A stretch of 64,000 bases of DNA from Odoribacter lunatus (lineage in GTDB: Bacteria > Bacteroidota > Bacteroidia > Bacteroidales > Marinifilaceae), in contig NZ_CALPCZ010000002.1 in the NCBI RefSeq assembly GCF_943193135.1, positions 144,360-208,359 on the forward strand, written 5' to 3'. Under the pieces are notes generated by a model. The model was not told the origin of the DNA. It did no database searches and saw only the letters and a program-made list of their open reading frames with translations. The position numbers were made by a program, and so were the translations under genes. Shown piece after piece: positions 19,513 through 28,871 of this stretch. Every line of letters starts with the position of its first letter. The first letter of the stretch is position 1.

Positions 19513-20772
19513 TTAATCGATTTTGCGTTTCATAAACCATCCTTCTTTGAAAGCGATGTTTAATCGGACTTTTGCGTATTTTTCCTGAATAAGTCCGTTC
19601 TTTTCGGTGCCTCTGAGTCCTAAGTCAAAAGCGATTCCGAGAGACAATTCACGGTTTGATACATATACGGGCATTTGGATACCGCAAGTTACACCGTAGG
19701 TATTAATGTGTACATTATTGACTTCAATTTGCGACCGGACAGCGTATGCCCCCAAAATGTATTTGTTGCGTTGCCACCAGAATCTGCCGTAGCGTGCCGG
19801 TAACAACGACGCTCCGATTGCAATTTTGTGATAGTCATTGTATTCCTGGTCTATGCCGAACTCCTTATAGGCTGACATTTCTTGGAAAGTGTAATCACCC
19901 GAAACCATCCATTTGTCTTTATAGTCGTATGCAAATCCGCTTATGATTCTGAAAGGATAGGAAATATTTCCGTTGTTTAGTTTTTCATCATCCAGTGTTT
20001 CATTGACTTGCGTACTTGAGTTGATTTTGTAGGACTCCAGGTCTTTGCGGGCATTCATCTTGGATGACAGGTTGAAAGCAGACCCTAAGGTAAGTTTCGA
20101 TTTCGGAGAAAGTTTCATATCATATTGGAGTCCGATATTGAAAATTACATCGGAGATGGCTATCTTATTCCGGCTATTGATATAATAACTGTCGGAAATG
20201 AGAGGCGTAAGGGTTTCTCGTTTTTCGATATTTCCGAATACAACGGAAGAGTTGAGCCCCACAGAAAGATTCCAGAACCTGTAAGCAAACCCGAGATAGA
20301 AATCGTTTAATCCTCCCTCTCCTGAAACTTGTTGATTGTAATATTCATTATCACTACCGTTTATCATTTTGTAATAATAAAGGTCGTAACCGATATCCGA
20401 ACGTTGATTGAAACCCAAAGAGGCGAATAAATTGTTGTAAACGCGGAAAGCCATATTCAGGGAAGCATTTTGTGCAACCCTATAACTGCTGTTCTCTTGG
20501 TGAGTGGAGATATTAACATATTCACCCGTTATTCCGAACTGGAAATAAAAACGGTTGCTGTCCAAAGCCGTGTAGGATGCCGGATTTAGAAAATTAATAT
20601 TATTGTTGTCGCGCATGGCGGCAGAAACCCCTCCCATGGCAGTGTAAGGGCCGTAATTGTCTTGCAACAGACCAATCCCGAACATAGAGTAGGGGGTTCC
20701 CGTATTGTTTTGACTATAAAGCTGATGAGCTAATAAAATAGACAGAAAATATAGCAGAATAATTTTTTTCAT
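19513..20772 (-). CDS. outer membrane beta-barrel protein (FadL/porin-like)
   Basis: 419 residues from the ATG at 20772, giving MKKIILLYFLSILLAHQLYSQNN with cleavage after the Ser; the longer frame adds ten residues before the signal. The mature protein opens with TPYSMFGIGLLQDNYGPYTAMGG and NPASYTALDSNRFYFQ, the look of Bacteroidota FadL-type barrels, and consists of alternating aromatic beta-strands to a C-terminal segment. It follows the DUF4270 gene by 13 nt, a recurrent pairing. Cargo is unknown. Confidence 0.75.
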   Translation of the reverse strand: MKKIILLYFLSILLAHQLYSQNNTGTPYSMFGIGLLQDNYGPYTAMGGVSAAMRDNNNINFLNPASYTALDSNRFYFQFGITGEYVNISTHQENSSYRVAQNASLNMAFRVYNNLFASLGFNQRSDIGYDLYYYKMINGSDNEYYNQQVSGEGGLNDFYLGFAYRFWNLSVGLNSSVVFGNIEKRETLTPLISDSYYINSRNKIAISDVIFNIGLQYDMKLSPKSKLTLGSAFNLSSKMNARKDLESYKINSSTQVNETLDDEKLNNGNISYPFRIISGFAYDYKDKWMVSGDYTFQEMSAYKEFGIDQEYNDYHKIAIGASLLPARYGRFWWQRNKYILGAYAVRSQIEVNNVHINTYGVTCGIQMPVYVSNRELSLGIAFDLGLRGTEKNGLIQEKYAKVRLNIAFKEGWFMKRKID

Positions 20773-20785
20773 ATAGCTGTAAATC

Positions 20786-22093
20786 TTATTCGTAGCGTGC
20801 ATAGTAGATATTTAAAACAGGAATCCTGTCTACTGTTAATCGGTTGAAATTGCTTGACATCAAATCGGCTGGAACGCTTACAATCACATAGTTTTTCCCG
20901 TCTGCATTGGCATCCTGGCAGAGTGAATTATAATAGTCAGTGATATTTATAACATAGCGTTCCTCTTCAGGTTTGTTTTCTTCCCGTACCAAAGACCCTG
21001 TAATAACACTGCCATCCGCTTTGTTGATGGTGCTGACGAGGTCATTTTGCGAGTTGGATTGATAGAGATATAAAACTTCGGATAATTTAATCTCATTGTA
21101 ACTTCCCTGTTGCGGACGCAAAACGATTTCCGCTTTGACAATTGTCTTGTATTTATCCCCGGCGGGGGCTATCGGCAAGCGCATCTTGATAGCATAGCCG
21201 CTTAGTCCCTGGGTTACAACTTGTCCGTATCTTGCATTGGGGACCTTTACATTGTAAAAAGATAAACTTTGGGTTTGTTCGGTCAGCACATCATAAGGAG
21301 TTCCGGCGGCATCATTGTGAATATTTTCGTATGTGTATTCGCTGTAAGCAACACTCGGAGTGAATTTATAACTCAATTGGTTTTCGGCATCGTGGAAATG
21401 CAGTTGTATCGAAACACTGTCCGTTGCGGATGAAAAACCGAAAATACAGCTGTTATTCTCATCGGGAACTAATGTGATGCCTTTGAAATACTGTACAAAG
21501 TAATGTGCATTTGTTACGATTTCATTTCCGAATTTTACTTTTTCAAATAATTCTTTACCGACCTCATCGTCGAGCCGCATGCAGAATTTGTTTAAATTTT
21601 GCGTTTTTGCCAAAATCTGGTATGTTCCTAAAGGTGTCGGATTGTACGGAGTATGGGTCGTATTATACAACAAATCGTTTAAAGGGTCGAGGATGGGCAA
21701 CCGGGAGAGCTGGTACAATCTGAACGTTTGAACCTGATTCGTGTCACCCCAGATTTGGCCGTTGTATTGTAAGTTAAAAGTGATGGAATCGAGATTATGG
21801 ATGATGTTAATCGTACTTCCGCCGGTCGGGACAAGAGAAAAATAAGGCTGGGCGGTCGTCAGACCCGTAATGGGGTCATGAAAGGCGCCTACGATTAAGT
21901 TTGTTAAAGAACTTCCTGTTTTACCTGTTGAAGTCGGGAAAGAATCTATTTTAATAGTGGCGCTGTTTTCTATATTGTATTGTACTAATTCTACATAACT
22001 TTCGTCATTTATTAAATCCTGTCCGATAGAAGTAACATCGTTGTTACATGCCCAACAGAAAATCAGACAAAAAATAAACAGAAAATTTCTCAT
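20786..22093 (-). CDS. DUF4270 lipoprotein
   Basis: 435 residues from the ATG at 22093 (MRNFLFIFCLIFCWAC, lipobox Cys at 16); an in-frame ATG three codons earlier is also possible. The segment CNNDVTSIGQDLINDESYVELV and the beta-rich body with NLDSITFNLQYNGQIWGDTNQVQTFRLYQL fit DUF4270, a family of exported Bacteroidota proteins of unknown function that sit next to outer membrane proteins. First gene of a three-gene transcript ending at 18403. Confidence 0.8.
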   Translation of the reverse strand: MRNFLFIFCLIFCWACNNDVTSIGQDLINDESYVELVQYNIENSATIKIDSFPTSTGKTGSSLTNLIVGAFHDPITGLTTAQPYFSLVPTGGSTINIIHNLDSITFNLQYNGQIWGDTNQVQTFRLYQLSRLPILDPLNDLLYNTTHTPYNPTPLGTYQILAKTQNLNKFCMRLDDEVGKELFEKVKFGNEIVTNAHYFVQYFKGITLVPDENNSCIFGFSSATDSVSIQLHFHDAENQLSYKFTPSVAYSEYTYENIHNDAAGTPYDVLTEQTQSLSFYNVKVPNARYGQVVTQGLSGYAIKMRLPIAPAGDKYKTIVKAEIVLRPQQGSYNEIKLSEVLYLYQSNSQNDLVSTINKADGSVITGSLVREENKPEEERYVINITDYYNSLCQDANADGKNYVIVSVPADLMSSNFNRLTVDRIPVLNIYYARYE

Positions 22094-22120
22094 TTTATAC
22101 ATTTTGCGATAATCAAAAGG

Positions 22121-22128
22121 CGAAGGTA
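22121..22128 (-). promoter_or_regulatory. near-consensus -7 box (TACCTTCG) for the DUF4270 operon
   Basis: The minus strand reads TACCTTCG, one base from TAnnTTTG, 28 nt upstream of the ATG at 22093. Confidence 0.4.
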
Positions 22129-22222
22129 AAACTATTTTCCTAAAATAACATATTGAAAGAATCTTAATTTGCAGGGACAGTATTAATTAGTGTTTGGTAA
22201 CGTAATTTAATAAGGAAATTTG

Positions 22223-22252
22223 TTGTATTTATTTATAAAATATGTAGTTTTG
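22223..22252 (+). promoter_or_regulatory. promoter of the kelch lipoprotein gene
   Basis: TTG (22223-22225), a 19-nt spacer and TAGTTTTG (22245-22252) give both halves of the Bacteroides-type promoter. The ATG follows 43 nt later. Confidence 0.6.
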
Positions 22253-22295
22253 CCAAATCTTTTTGTAAAAATGAAATATTGAAATATAATTACTT

Positions 22296-23432
22296 ATGAA
22301 GACGCTGAAAAAAATAAGTTTTTGGTTTGCTTTAGGACTTTCCCTTATAGCTTGCCACTCGAATGACGATGAAGTTGGAAACTGGAAAATAACCGAATCG
22401 TTTGGAGGAGTGGGACGTGTGGGAGCCGTTTCTTTTGTGTTGGGAGACCGCGCTTATATAGGGACCGGAGTAAGTGAGCAGGCCAGAGAATTAAATGATT
22501 TTTATAGTTGTGTCGCCAATTCCGATAGAGAGTTGAAATGGGCTTCAGCTCCGACGTTCCCCGGCCGTCCGCGTTTGGGGGCAGTCGCTTTTTCTACGGG
22601 CAAGAAAGCCTATGTAGGACTTGGATATGCAGCCGGATATAATACGAACGCAATGGGACAGGAAGAGTTCTTTGATGATTTTTACAGATTTGATGGAACG
22701 ACTTGGGAGAAGTTGCCGACACCTTTCCCCGGACAGACCCGGCGTTACGCTTTGGGATTTTATGTACCGGATCCGAACAATGCGGACAAAGGCAAAGCAT
22801 ATGTAGCATACGGATTTTATAATAACGGAAACGAAGGACAGGGAGCATTGAAAGACTGGTGGGAATTTGACGTAGAGACCGAAACATGGCGTGAATTGGG
22901 ACCGTTTGGAGATAAAAGACAAGGAGCTTGTGTCGCTGTTATCGGTTCAAAAGCCTATATCTTTACCGGACAGGACGGTAGTTCTTATCCGAATGATGTA
23001 ATCTGTTTCTCTCCTTATGCAACATCGGAAAGTGAGCAATTTGTGAAATTGGATCAATTGAAAAACAAGGACGGCCAGTCATTTGACAATGACTACGGAA
23101 TGATACCGAGAGGATTTGCGGTTGCATTTGCTGTTGGTAGAGAGTCCGACCAATCCGCCCGCATTTATCTGGCATCGGGAACAAGAGGAAGTTTGCTTAG
23201 CGATTGTTGGGAATTTAATCCTTATAAAGGAGAAAAAGGAAGATGGGATGAAGTAACCAGTTTGCCTTCGTTTGCATTGAGACAGGCTGCCTGCGCTTTT
23301 GTGCTGAATGATGTGGGATATATTACGGTAGGAGGTTCCGTAAGTGTACCGAGTTCCAGTACATTGTCCGTAAAACAGACAAGTTACTTGTTTGAGCCGG
23401 GCATCGATGATGACGATCAGGATGACGACTAA
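22296..23432 (+). CDS. kelch-repeat lipoprotein
   Basis: 378 residues. The signal MKTLKKISFWFALGLSLIAC has a lipobox Cys at 20, followed by HSNDDE, the acidic surface-export signal. The body holds about six kelch-like blades, recognised by repeating patterns such as GRVGAVSFVLGDRAYIGTG, RLGAVAFSTGKKAYVGLG, QGACVAVIGSKAYIFTG and RQAACAFVLNDVGYITVGG, each followed by a Trp-containing strand (WWEFDVETETW, CWEFNPYKG). It should fold as a beta-propeller on the cell surface. A ligand cannot be inferred. The C-terminus is a run of Asp. Confidence 0.85.
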   Translation: MKTLKKISFWFALGLSLIACHSNDDEVGNWKITESFGGVGRVGAVSFVLGDRAYIGTGVSEQARELNDFYSCVANSDRELKWASAPTFPGRPRLGAVAFSTGKKAYVGLGYAAGYNTNAMGQEEFFDDFYRFDGTTWEKLPTPFPGQTRRYALGFYVPDPNNADKGKAYVAYGFYNNGNEGQGALKDWWEFDVETETWRELGPFGDKRQGACVAVIGSKAYIFTGQDGSSYPNDVICFSPYATSESEQFVKLDQLKNKDGQSFDNDYGMIPRGFAVAFAVGRESDQSARIYLASGTRGSLLSDCWEFNPYKGEKGRWDEVTSLPSFALRQAACAFVLNDVGYITVGGSVSVPSSSTLSVKQTSYLFEPGIDDDDQDDD

Positions 23433-23519
23433 CATTCTATAATGAATTTAAAGCGGGATGTGAGAACATCCCGTTTTTTATTTATATTTACTGATGCTAA
23501 CAGAAAAAATCCGTTACGA

Positions 23520-25478
23520 ATGAAACGTTATTTACTCTTGTTGCTTTTGGGGTGCTCAATGACAATTTCCGCACAATGGAACACTTACAACATGTTGCAG
23601 ATGGGGAAGAGTGCGATTTATTTTGATGATTATATCAGTGCGATAGAGAACTTCAATAATATAATCCGGATAAAACCTTATTTATCCGAGCCTTATTTTT
23701 TCAGAGGATTGGCCAAGATGAATCTGGATGATTACGAAGGGGCAATCAAAGATTATACCCAGGCCATATCTTTGAACCCCAATTATTTTCACGCTTACAT
23801 GTATCGGGGAATAGCCTATCACAATCTAAGGAAATTTAAAGACGCGATGAAAGACTATGCGACGGCGATTGCCATCGATCCGGGGAATGCGTATGTGTAT
23901 GCCAACCGGGGAATGACAAAAGCTGAAAACGGCGACTTTAAAGGCGCGGAGAAAGATTATTCCAAGTCATTGTTGATAGATGACAAACTGATGGCTGCTT
24001 ATTTGAATCGGGCCATTATGCGGGAAAAACTGGGAGATATGGAAGGAGCGATGGCCGATTGCAATATGGCTATAAAATTAAATATGTTCTCCGACGACGC
24101 CTACGGCTTGAGAGGGTATTTGTGGTATAAACAAAAAAATTACCACTACGCAATAGAAGATTACAATCGCGCCCTGAAGGCCAATCCCAAAAACGAACGC
24201 CTGCTGATGAGTCGTGCCATGGTATGGTATGAAATGAAAAAATATCAGGAAACATTGGACGATTACAGTCGGATTATAGAAATAGACAGCAGCTACATTT
24301 ATGCTTTTTATAACCGGGCAATGTTGCTGGCGGAGATAGGGGATTATAACCAGGCCATTATGGATTTGGACAGGGCTGTAGAGATGAATCCCGATAATAT
24401 ATTGATTTATTTCAATCGGGGGCTTTTAAAATGGCAGGTAAAAGATTTGCCAGGTGCTTACAATGATTTTTCCGAAAGTATTCGGTTATATCCGGATTTT
24501 GTAAAAGCCTATATGATGCGGGCAGCGGTTTCCGGTGAATTGCAGGACTATGCCTCTGCCGAGAGAGACAGCCATAGTGCAAAATCGATAATGGAGCGCT
24601 ACCGGAAAATGAAAGAGGGAGATAAGAATGCCTTGGTTGATACCACCGAAAATTTTCAGCGTTTGATAGATTTCAATGCGCGGACGGATAAAATGCGGGA
24701 CGTGATAAACGGACGGGTACAGGATAAAAACGTCATCGTATCCTTGCAGGAGATATTTTGTGTACAATACCAGAGCATGGACTCATTGAGGACGGGTAAA
24801 TTCCAAAATTATAATACTCATATCACTAATTTTAACCAGCAGCACGACTATAATCCAGCCTTGGCCTTATCCAATAAGCACTTCAATTATTCTCCGGAAC
24901 TGGTGGAAAGCCGTATCGAGGAATTGACGCGGCGGTTAAAAGAGAAGGAAGACGAAGATTTATATCTATTGCGGGGAATTTTTTATATGGCCAATTACGA
25001 ATATCCGAAAGCCATAGAAGATTTTGCAGTGATTTTGCAAAAGAATCCGGATAACTTATTGGCATTATTCAGTATGGCGAACGCCCGGATGTTAATGTAT
25101 GACTACATCGCCTCCCTTGATAATAATACCTCACGCTATATCGGAGAAGCGGATAAGAAAGAGAAAAAAACGGTGGTCGATTACTCCCAGATTCTGGCGG
25201 AATATAATAAATGCCTGACATTGGATCCGGATTTCGTTTATGCTCTTTTCAATATTGCAAATGTGTATGTAAAAAATGAAAAGATAGAGCAGGCGATAGA
25301 CGTCTACACGAAAGTGATAGAAAAAGATAAAGACATGGCAGAAGCTTATTTCAACAGAGGCCTATTGTATATTTATATCGGGCGGAAAGCCGAAGCGAAC
25401 GCCGATTTAAGCAAGGCCGGGGAAATCGGGATTGCGGAAGCCTACAATATCATAAAACGCTATTGCAAGAAAGAATAA
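23520..25478 (+). CDS. exported tetratricopeptide-repeat protein
   Basis: 652 residues from the ATG at 23520, giving MKRYLLLLLLGCSMTISAQWN with cleavage after SA; the longer frame from 23442 puts charged residues before the signal and was rejected. At least ten TPR units follow, with patterns such as AYMYRGIAYHNLRKFKDAMKD and AYFNRGLLYIYIGRKAEANAD. A less repetitive stretch at about 360-450 separates an N-terminal block from a C-terminal block. It is probably a periplasmic scaffold. A terminator shared with mpl follows. Confidence 0.85.
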   Translation: MKRYLLLLLLGCSMTISAQWNTYNMLQMGKSAIYFDDYISAIENFNNIIRIKPYLSEPYFFRGLAKMNLDDYEGAIKDYTQAISLNPNYFHAYMYRGIAYHNLRKFKDAMKDYATAIAIDPGNAYVYANRGMTKAENGDFKGAEKDYSKSLLIDDKLMAAYLNRAIMREKLGDMEGAMADCNMAIKLNMFSDDAYGLRGYLWYKQKNYHYAIEDYNRALKANPKNERLLMSRAMVWYEMKKYQETLDDYSRIIEIDSSYIYAFYNRAMLLAEIGDYNQAIMDLDRAVEMNPDNILIYFNRGLLKWQVKDLPGAYNDFSESIRLYPDFVKAYMMRAAVSGELQDYASAERDSHSAKSIMERYRKMKEGDKNALVDTTENFQRLIDFNARTDKMRDVINGRVQDKNVIVSLQEIFCVQYQSMDSLRTGKFQNYNTHITNFNQQHDYNPALALSNKHFNYSPELVESRIEELTRRLKEKEDEDLYLLRGIFYMANYEYPKAIEDFAVILQKNPDNLLALFSMANARMLMYDYIASLDNNTSRYIGEADKKEKKTVVDYSQILAEYNKCLTLDPDFVYALFNIANVYVKNEKIEQAIDVYTKVIEKDKDMAEAYFNRGLLYIYIGRKAEANADLSKAGEIGIAEAYNIIKRYCKKE

Positions 25479-25501
25479 AAGCAAAACAACGTTTTGCTTT
25501 A
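25477..25501. terminator. bidirectional terminator between the TPR gene and mpl
   Basis: AAAGCAAAAC and GTTTTGCTTT pair perfectly around AAC, overlapping both stop codons; each strand reads a short A/T-run after the stem. Confidence 0.65.
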
Positions 25502-26860
25502 TTCCTGTTGCAATAATTCTTGGGCCATTGCTTTTAAATCAACTCCGTTGAAATTGCCGGAAGTCATAATGAGCAGGACACTGTTTCGGTAATTTTGTTC
25601 CTTTAGAAAGGCCAAAAGTTGCTGATTGTCGGTAAAGACTTCAAGTTTACCATTTTGAAATCCTTTTTTTACATCCTCGGGGCTGATAGCCGGAAGCCGT
25701 TTGTGGACAATAACCTCGGGATTGTAATATACGACAGCCGTATCGGCCTGGTCCATGCTATTCTTATATTGAGGAAGAAAAGCGGCGTTCAGACTGCTGA
25801 AAGTATGCAGTTCCATACAGGCGATAAGCTTTCTGTCGGGATATTGTTCTCTGACGGCTTGAATCGTAGCCTTTAACTTGGAGGGAGAATGGGCAAAATC
25901 CAAATAGGCGGTACATTGAGGCGTTTCGGCGATTTTTTGTAAACGCTTGGCAGCACCCTTGTAACTGCTTATTGCTTTAAAAAAGTCCGAATCCGATAAG
26001 CCGATTTCCTTACAGGCGAGATAAGCGGCATGTAAATTTTGCATATTATGCAGGCCGAAAATCTGCAATTCGGTTTCTTCTCCGTGTAGAACATACGTTT
26101 TGCCATTCCGGGTAACATGAGGGAGAGCCTCATACGGAACCGTTTTTACCGAAGATTTGGCACGACAGGTAATCTGCCGGATATTTTCATCTCCCTGATA
26201 ATAAATAAGGCATCCGTTATCCTGGATTGTTTCGATAAAATGCGCAAACTGCTCCACGTAATTGTCGAAAGTCGGAAAAACATTCATGTGGTCCCAGGCA
26301 ATCCCGGTCAGAATGGCAACATCCGGATGGTAATGGTGAAACTTGGGGCGTTTGTCAATGGGAGAGGAGAGATATTCATCCCCTTCAAAAACAGCTATCT
26401 TGCTGGACTTGCTTAGGTGCACCATGGTATCGAATCCCTCCAGCAGTGCACCGACCATATAATCGAACTCCACGCCGCACGTCTTGAGAACATGCATAAT
26501 CATGGATGTCGTCGTTGTTTTACCGTGACTTCCCCCGACAATAATTCGTTTCTTATCCTTCGTCTGTTCATAGAGATACTCCGGATAACTGTAAATGCGC
26601 AAGCCTAATTCCCGGGCGCGGATCAGTTCCGGATTATCTTCGCGGGCGTGCATCCCGAGGATAACAGCGTCCAAGTCCGGCGTAATTTTTTCCGGAAACC
26701 ATCCCCATTGGGCGGGAAGGATTCCGGCCTTTTCCAGTCTGCTGCGGGAAGGCTCGAAAATCTCGTCGTCCGAGCCGCTTACTTCATATCCTTTTTCGTG
26801 TAAAGCCAATGCGAGATTGTGCATGGCACTGCCTCCAATGGCGATAAAATGTATTCTCAT
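25499..26860 (-). CDS. mpl: UDP-N-acetylmuramate:L-alanyl-gamma-D-glutamyl-meso-diaminopimelate ligase
   Basis: 453 residues, normal for Mpl. It has the Mur ligase ATP loop GGSHGKTTTTSM, an N-terminal Rossmann start MRIHFIAIGGSAMHNLALAL with SGSDDEIFEPS, and the central FEGDEYLSS motif with the carbamylated-Lys region. It reattaches recycled tripeptide to UDP-MurNAc. Together with the GH3/beta-lactamase fusion upstream it points to active murein recycling. It is the last clearly core gene before the accessory island. Confidence 0.93.
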   Translation of the reverse strand: MRIHFIAIGGSAMHNLALALHEKGYEVSGSDDEIFEPSRSRLEKAGILPAQWGWFPEKITPDLDAVILGMHAREDNPELIRARELGLRIYSYPEYLYEQTKDKKRIIVGGSHGKTTTTSMIMHVLKTCGVEFDYMVGALLEGFDTMVHLSKSSKIAVFEGDEYLSSPIDKRPKFHHYHPDVAILTGIAWDHMNVFPTFDNYVEQFAHFIETIQDNGCLIYYQGDENIRQITCRAKSSVKTVPYEALPHVTRNGKTYVLHGEETELQIFGLHNMQNLHAAYLACKEIGLSDSDFFKAISSYKGAAKRLQKIAETPQCTAYLDFAHSPSKLKATIQAVREQYPDRKLIACMELHTFSSLNAAFLPQYKNSMDQADTAVVYYNPEVIVHKRLPAISPEDVKKGFQNGKLEVFTDNQQLLAFLKEQNYRNSVLLIMTSGNFNGVDLKAMAQELLQQE

Positions 26861-27017
26861 GTTGATGGGGTTTTATACCAAAACAAAGATAGTTTTTTTG
26901 CGTGAAATCTGGTATACAGGGAGAGATTCCTATGGATTTTTTGTTGTGTTTTTCGATTCTTATTAAAACAAGGAGGAGGAATTAGTTCCTCCTCCTTCGT
27001 CATTCTCCGTCCCCTCT

Positions 27018-27650
27018 TTACGACACTTCCACGTACTTCGTATCCGAAGCCTTGTCGCCGTTCTCCGAAAGCATAAAGACGTACACGCACAGATTCTCTT
27101 TTTTCCATGCTTCGTCCAGTTCCGCCGTCACCGCTTCCGCCTCCGAGCGTTTATTCAGCTCGAACACCTCCACCTCTTCCAACTCCTTCTCCAGCACGGC
27201 GGCATACAGCCGGTCTGTCGCCTTGCGGCACCGTCCGTTTTTCTGCGCCGGATGCGTAAACGTCAGGACCGGCGGCTCGCCCGTACAGGTCACCGTTACT
27301 TTCGGAACATCCAAGCGTCCCTTAGAGCAGGCGATTTGGGTGTAATCCACCGTAATCTCCCCCTCTTCGCTCACCGACACAACCTCGGCATTCGCCTGCA
27401 TAAAAGCGTTCTGCACGCTCAATTGCCGCTGCCGGGTGGGAAATCCCAGCGCCGCCGCCTCACCGAATATATTCCCCCAATCGGACAATTCGGTAAAGAT
27501 ACGCCGCTGACGTTGTTGTGCCGGTGTATTCGAGGTATTTTCCTCGATTTTCATTTTCACTACATTCTGTCCGTTTACCTGGCAGAATGTCTGTTCGCCG
27601 ACGGACCTCTTAATCCGCCGTGCGATAGCCGTGGCTTGAAATGTAGCCAT
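27018..27650 (-). CDS. DUF6266-like protein (small Bacteroidota family)
   Basis: 210 residues, beginning MATFQATAIARRIKRSVGEQTF and with the conserved-looking helical part NTPAQQRQRRIFTELSDWGNIF. The C-terminus VYVFMLSENGDKASDTKYVEV matches the end of the neighbouring 217-residue protein in pattern. The layout (N-terminal QR-rich helix, central beta-rich domain, C-terminal strand pair) fits DUF6266. No signal peptide. GC is visibly higher than in the operon next door. Function is unknown; family assignment is from memory of its pattern. Confidence 0.6.
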   Translation of the reverse strand: MATFQATAIARRIKRSVGEQTFCQVNGQNVVKMKIEENTSNTPAQQRQRRIFTELSDWGNIFGEAAALGFPTRQRQLSVQNAFMQANAEVVSVSEEGEITVDYTQIACSKGRLDVPKVTVTCTGEPPVLTFTHPAQKNGRCRKATDRLYAAVLEKELEEVEVFELNKRSEAEAVTAELDEAWKKENLCVYVFMLSENGDKASDTKYVEVS

Positions 27651-27652
27651 TA

Positions 27653-28306
27653 TTACCTCCTTTTTAAAAGTAAATTAAAATATTTGCTCTTTGAACACAC
27701 CCCCGTATGCGAGCAAAACAGAACATACAAATGGGGATACCCTTGCAGGTATTCGGGCAAACGGAACATTACCTGTCCGTCCTGCCGCACTCCTTCGACG
27801 GCCTCCAGCGGCTCGACATCAAACGTCCCGCCGTCCTCCTTCATCACAAACAGCTTCAAACGGTCGTCCGCCCGGGCATTCACCTGGTAGGGCGTATTCG
27901 TCCACGCCAGCACCCACCCGTCCGCTTCCTCCGCTTCCCGTAGCTGCAATTCATCGGGCAAAGCCAGTGAACCGTCCGTCAGGCGGATTTTGGAAAAATC
28001 GCAAATCATTCCGTTGCTGTTGAACGCGGGCAAATTCTGCTGCACCAGCAGATTGTAACCGTTTGCCACCCTGCCTTCCGCCGCTTTCTGCCAATAGGGA
28101 TAAATGCCCACCTCCTTCAATGCCTGGTAAAAGATAGCGATAGACGCCATCCTTTCCTGTTGAGCCACTTGCCCCGGCGCAGAAGGCGGCTTTACCTTCC
28201 CGGGCTTTCTTCTCATGCACCGTTGTTGTCGGTGCATATAAATAATCCAGTCTTCGGTGGAGCCTAAAAATTGCCCCAAAATCGAATCATTTTTAGAAAC
28301 GATCAT
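27653..28306 (-). CDS. DUF6266-like protein, paralogue of the next gene
   Basis: 217 residues. The pattern PGQVAQQERMASIAIFYQALKE, YWQKAAEGRVANGYNLLVQQN, DFSKIRLTDGSLALPDEL is that of DUF6266. The C-terminal LYVLFCSHTGVCSKSKYFNLL parallels VYVFMLSENGDKASDTKYVEV in the following gene, so the two look like distant tandem paralogues. The next gene starts 2 nt after this stop. First gene of the pair, about 240 nt downstream of a promoter with a structured leader. Function unknown. Confidence 0.65.
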   Translation of the reverse strand: MIVSKNDSILGQFLGSTEDWIIYMHRQQRCMRRKPGKVKPPSAPGQVAQQERMASIAIFYQALKEVGIYPYWQKAAEGRVANGYNLLVQQNLPAFNSNGMICDFSKIRLTDGSLALPDELQLREAEEADGWVLAWTNTPYQVNARADDRLKLFVMKEDGGTFDVEPLEAVEGVRQDGQVMFRLPEYLQGYPHLYVLFCSHTGVCSKSKYFNLLLKRR

Positions 28307-28383
28307 AATTTATTTGTTTAATTGTAAATAAATAGAGGAGAAGAAAATCGATATCGATTTATGGTCAATATCTTTAGGATAAA

Positions 28384-28555
28384 ATGCCTTAAAGCATTAA
28401 CGTAGTACAGAGAGTATCACCAGCCGGCGTAAAATATAGCGCTAAATAGTATTTAAATCTTTAACGGTGATACCTTATAGAAAATTAAGTCTTAAAAAGA
28501 ACTATTCAGATTCATAAGTTATTCTCCTCGTTTTATGAATCTGAGAGCAAAAGTA
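28384..28555 (-). promoter_or_regulatory. promoter with palindrome and structured leader upstream of the DUF6266 pair
   Basis: The -7 box TACTTTTG lies at 28548-28555 (minus). Immediately after it, arms TTATGAATCTGA (28533-28544) and TCAGATTCATAA (28506-28517) form a perfect 12-bp inverted repeat over the predicted transcript start, suited to an operator. Further into the leader GTATCACC (28414-28421) can pair with GGTGATAC (28466-28473), and AATGC/GCATT (28384-28399) forms a small hairpin. The leader is about 235 nt long. Confidence 0.45.
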
Positions 28556-28724
28556 AGTAAAAAAATAATTGTGCAAAAAAATAATCGATTATTTTATGGA
28601 TTGATTATGAGAATCTTAAATATCACCTTTAGTATCATTAAAAATAGTTGTAGATATGCCATAATTATCTATAATGACACTATTTCGTTTTATAGTACGA
28701 ATAATAATATTAATATTATAGTAA

Positions 28725-28766
28725 AAACCTATCTGTACTACTACTTCAATAGCCACAGATAGGTTT
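28725..28766 (-). terminator. rho-independent terminator of the Hsp70/kinase-AAA+ operon
   Basis: Arms AAACCTATCTGT (28725-28736) and ACAGATAGGTTT (28755-28766) pair over 12 bp; on the minus strand the second arm is followed by TTTACT after a TTTTT run. It lies about 105 nt past the last gene of the operon. Confidence 0.7.
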
Positions 28767-28871
28767 ATAATAAAATAAGTCTCCAAAACTTATTCTTAAT
28801 CCACACCAAAACAAGATACAATCAGCATATTATCATTTATAGGATTATCAATGATAACTTTAATAAGAGAA

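Larger units (their letters stand above)
28307..28871. other. AT-rich intergenic region, 565 nt
   Basis: This stretch lies between two converging low- and high-GC segments of the island. It contains the DUF6266 leader and promoter (28384-28555) and the terminator of the six-gene operon (28725-28766). A short open frame at 28535-28762 is AT-driven and overlaps the operator palindrome; I do not regard it as a gene. Nothing else is evident. Confidence 0.6.

Noticed and set aside
28535..28762. Plus-strand open frame of 75 codons in the AT-rich island gap
   Set aside because: Composition is driven by AT-richness (mostly Ile, Asn, Tyr, Lys), it overlaps the operator palindrome and the operon terminator, and it has no motif.
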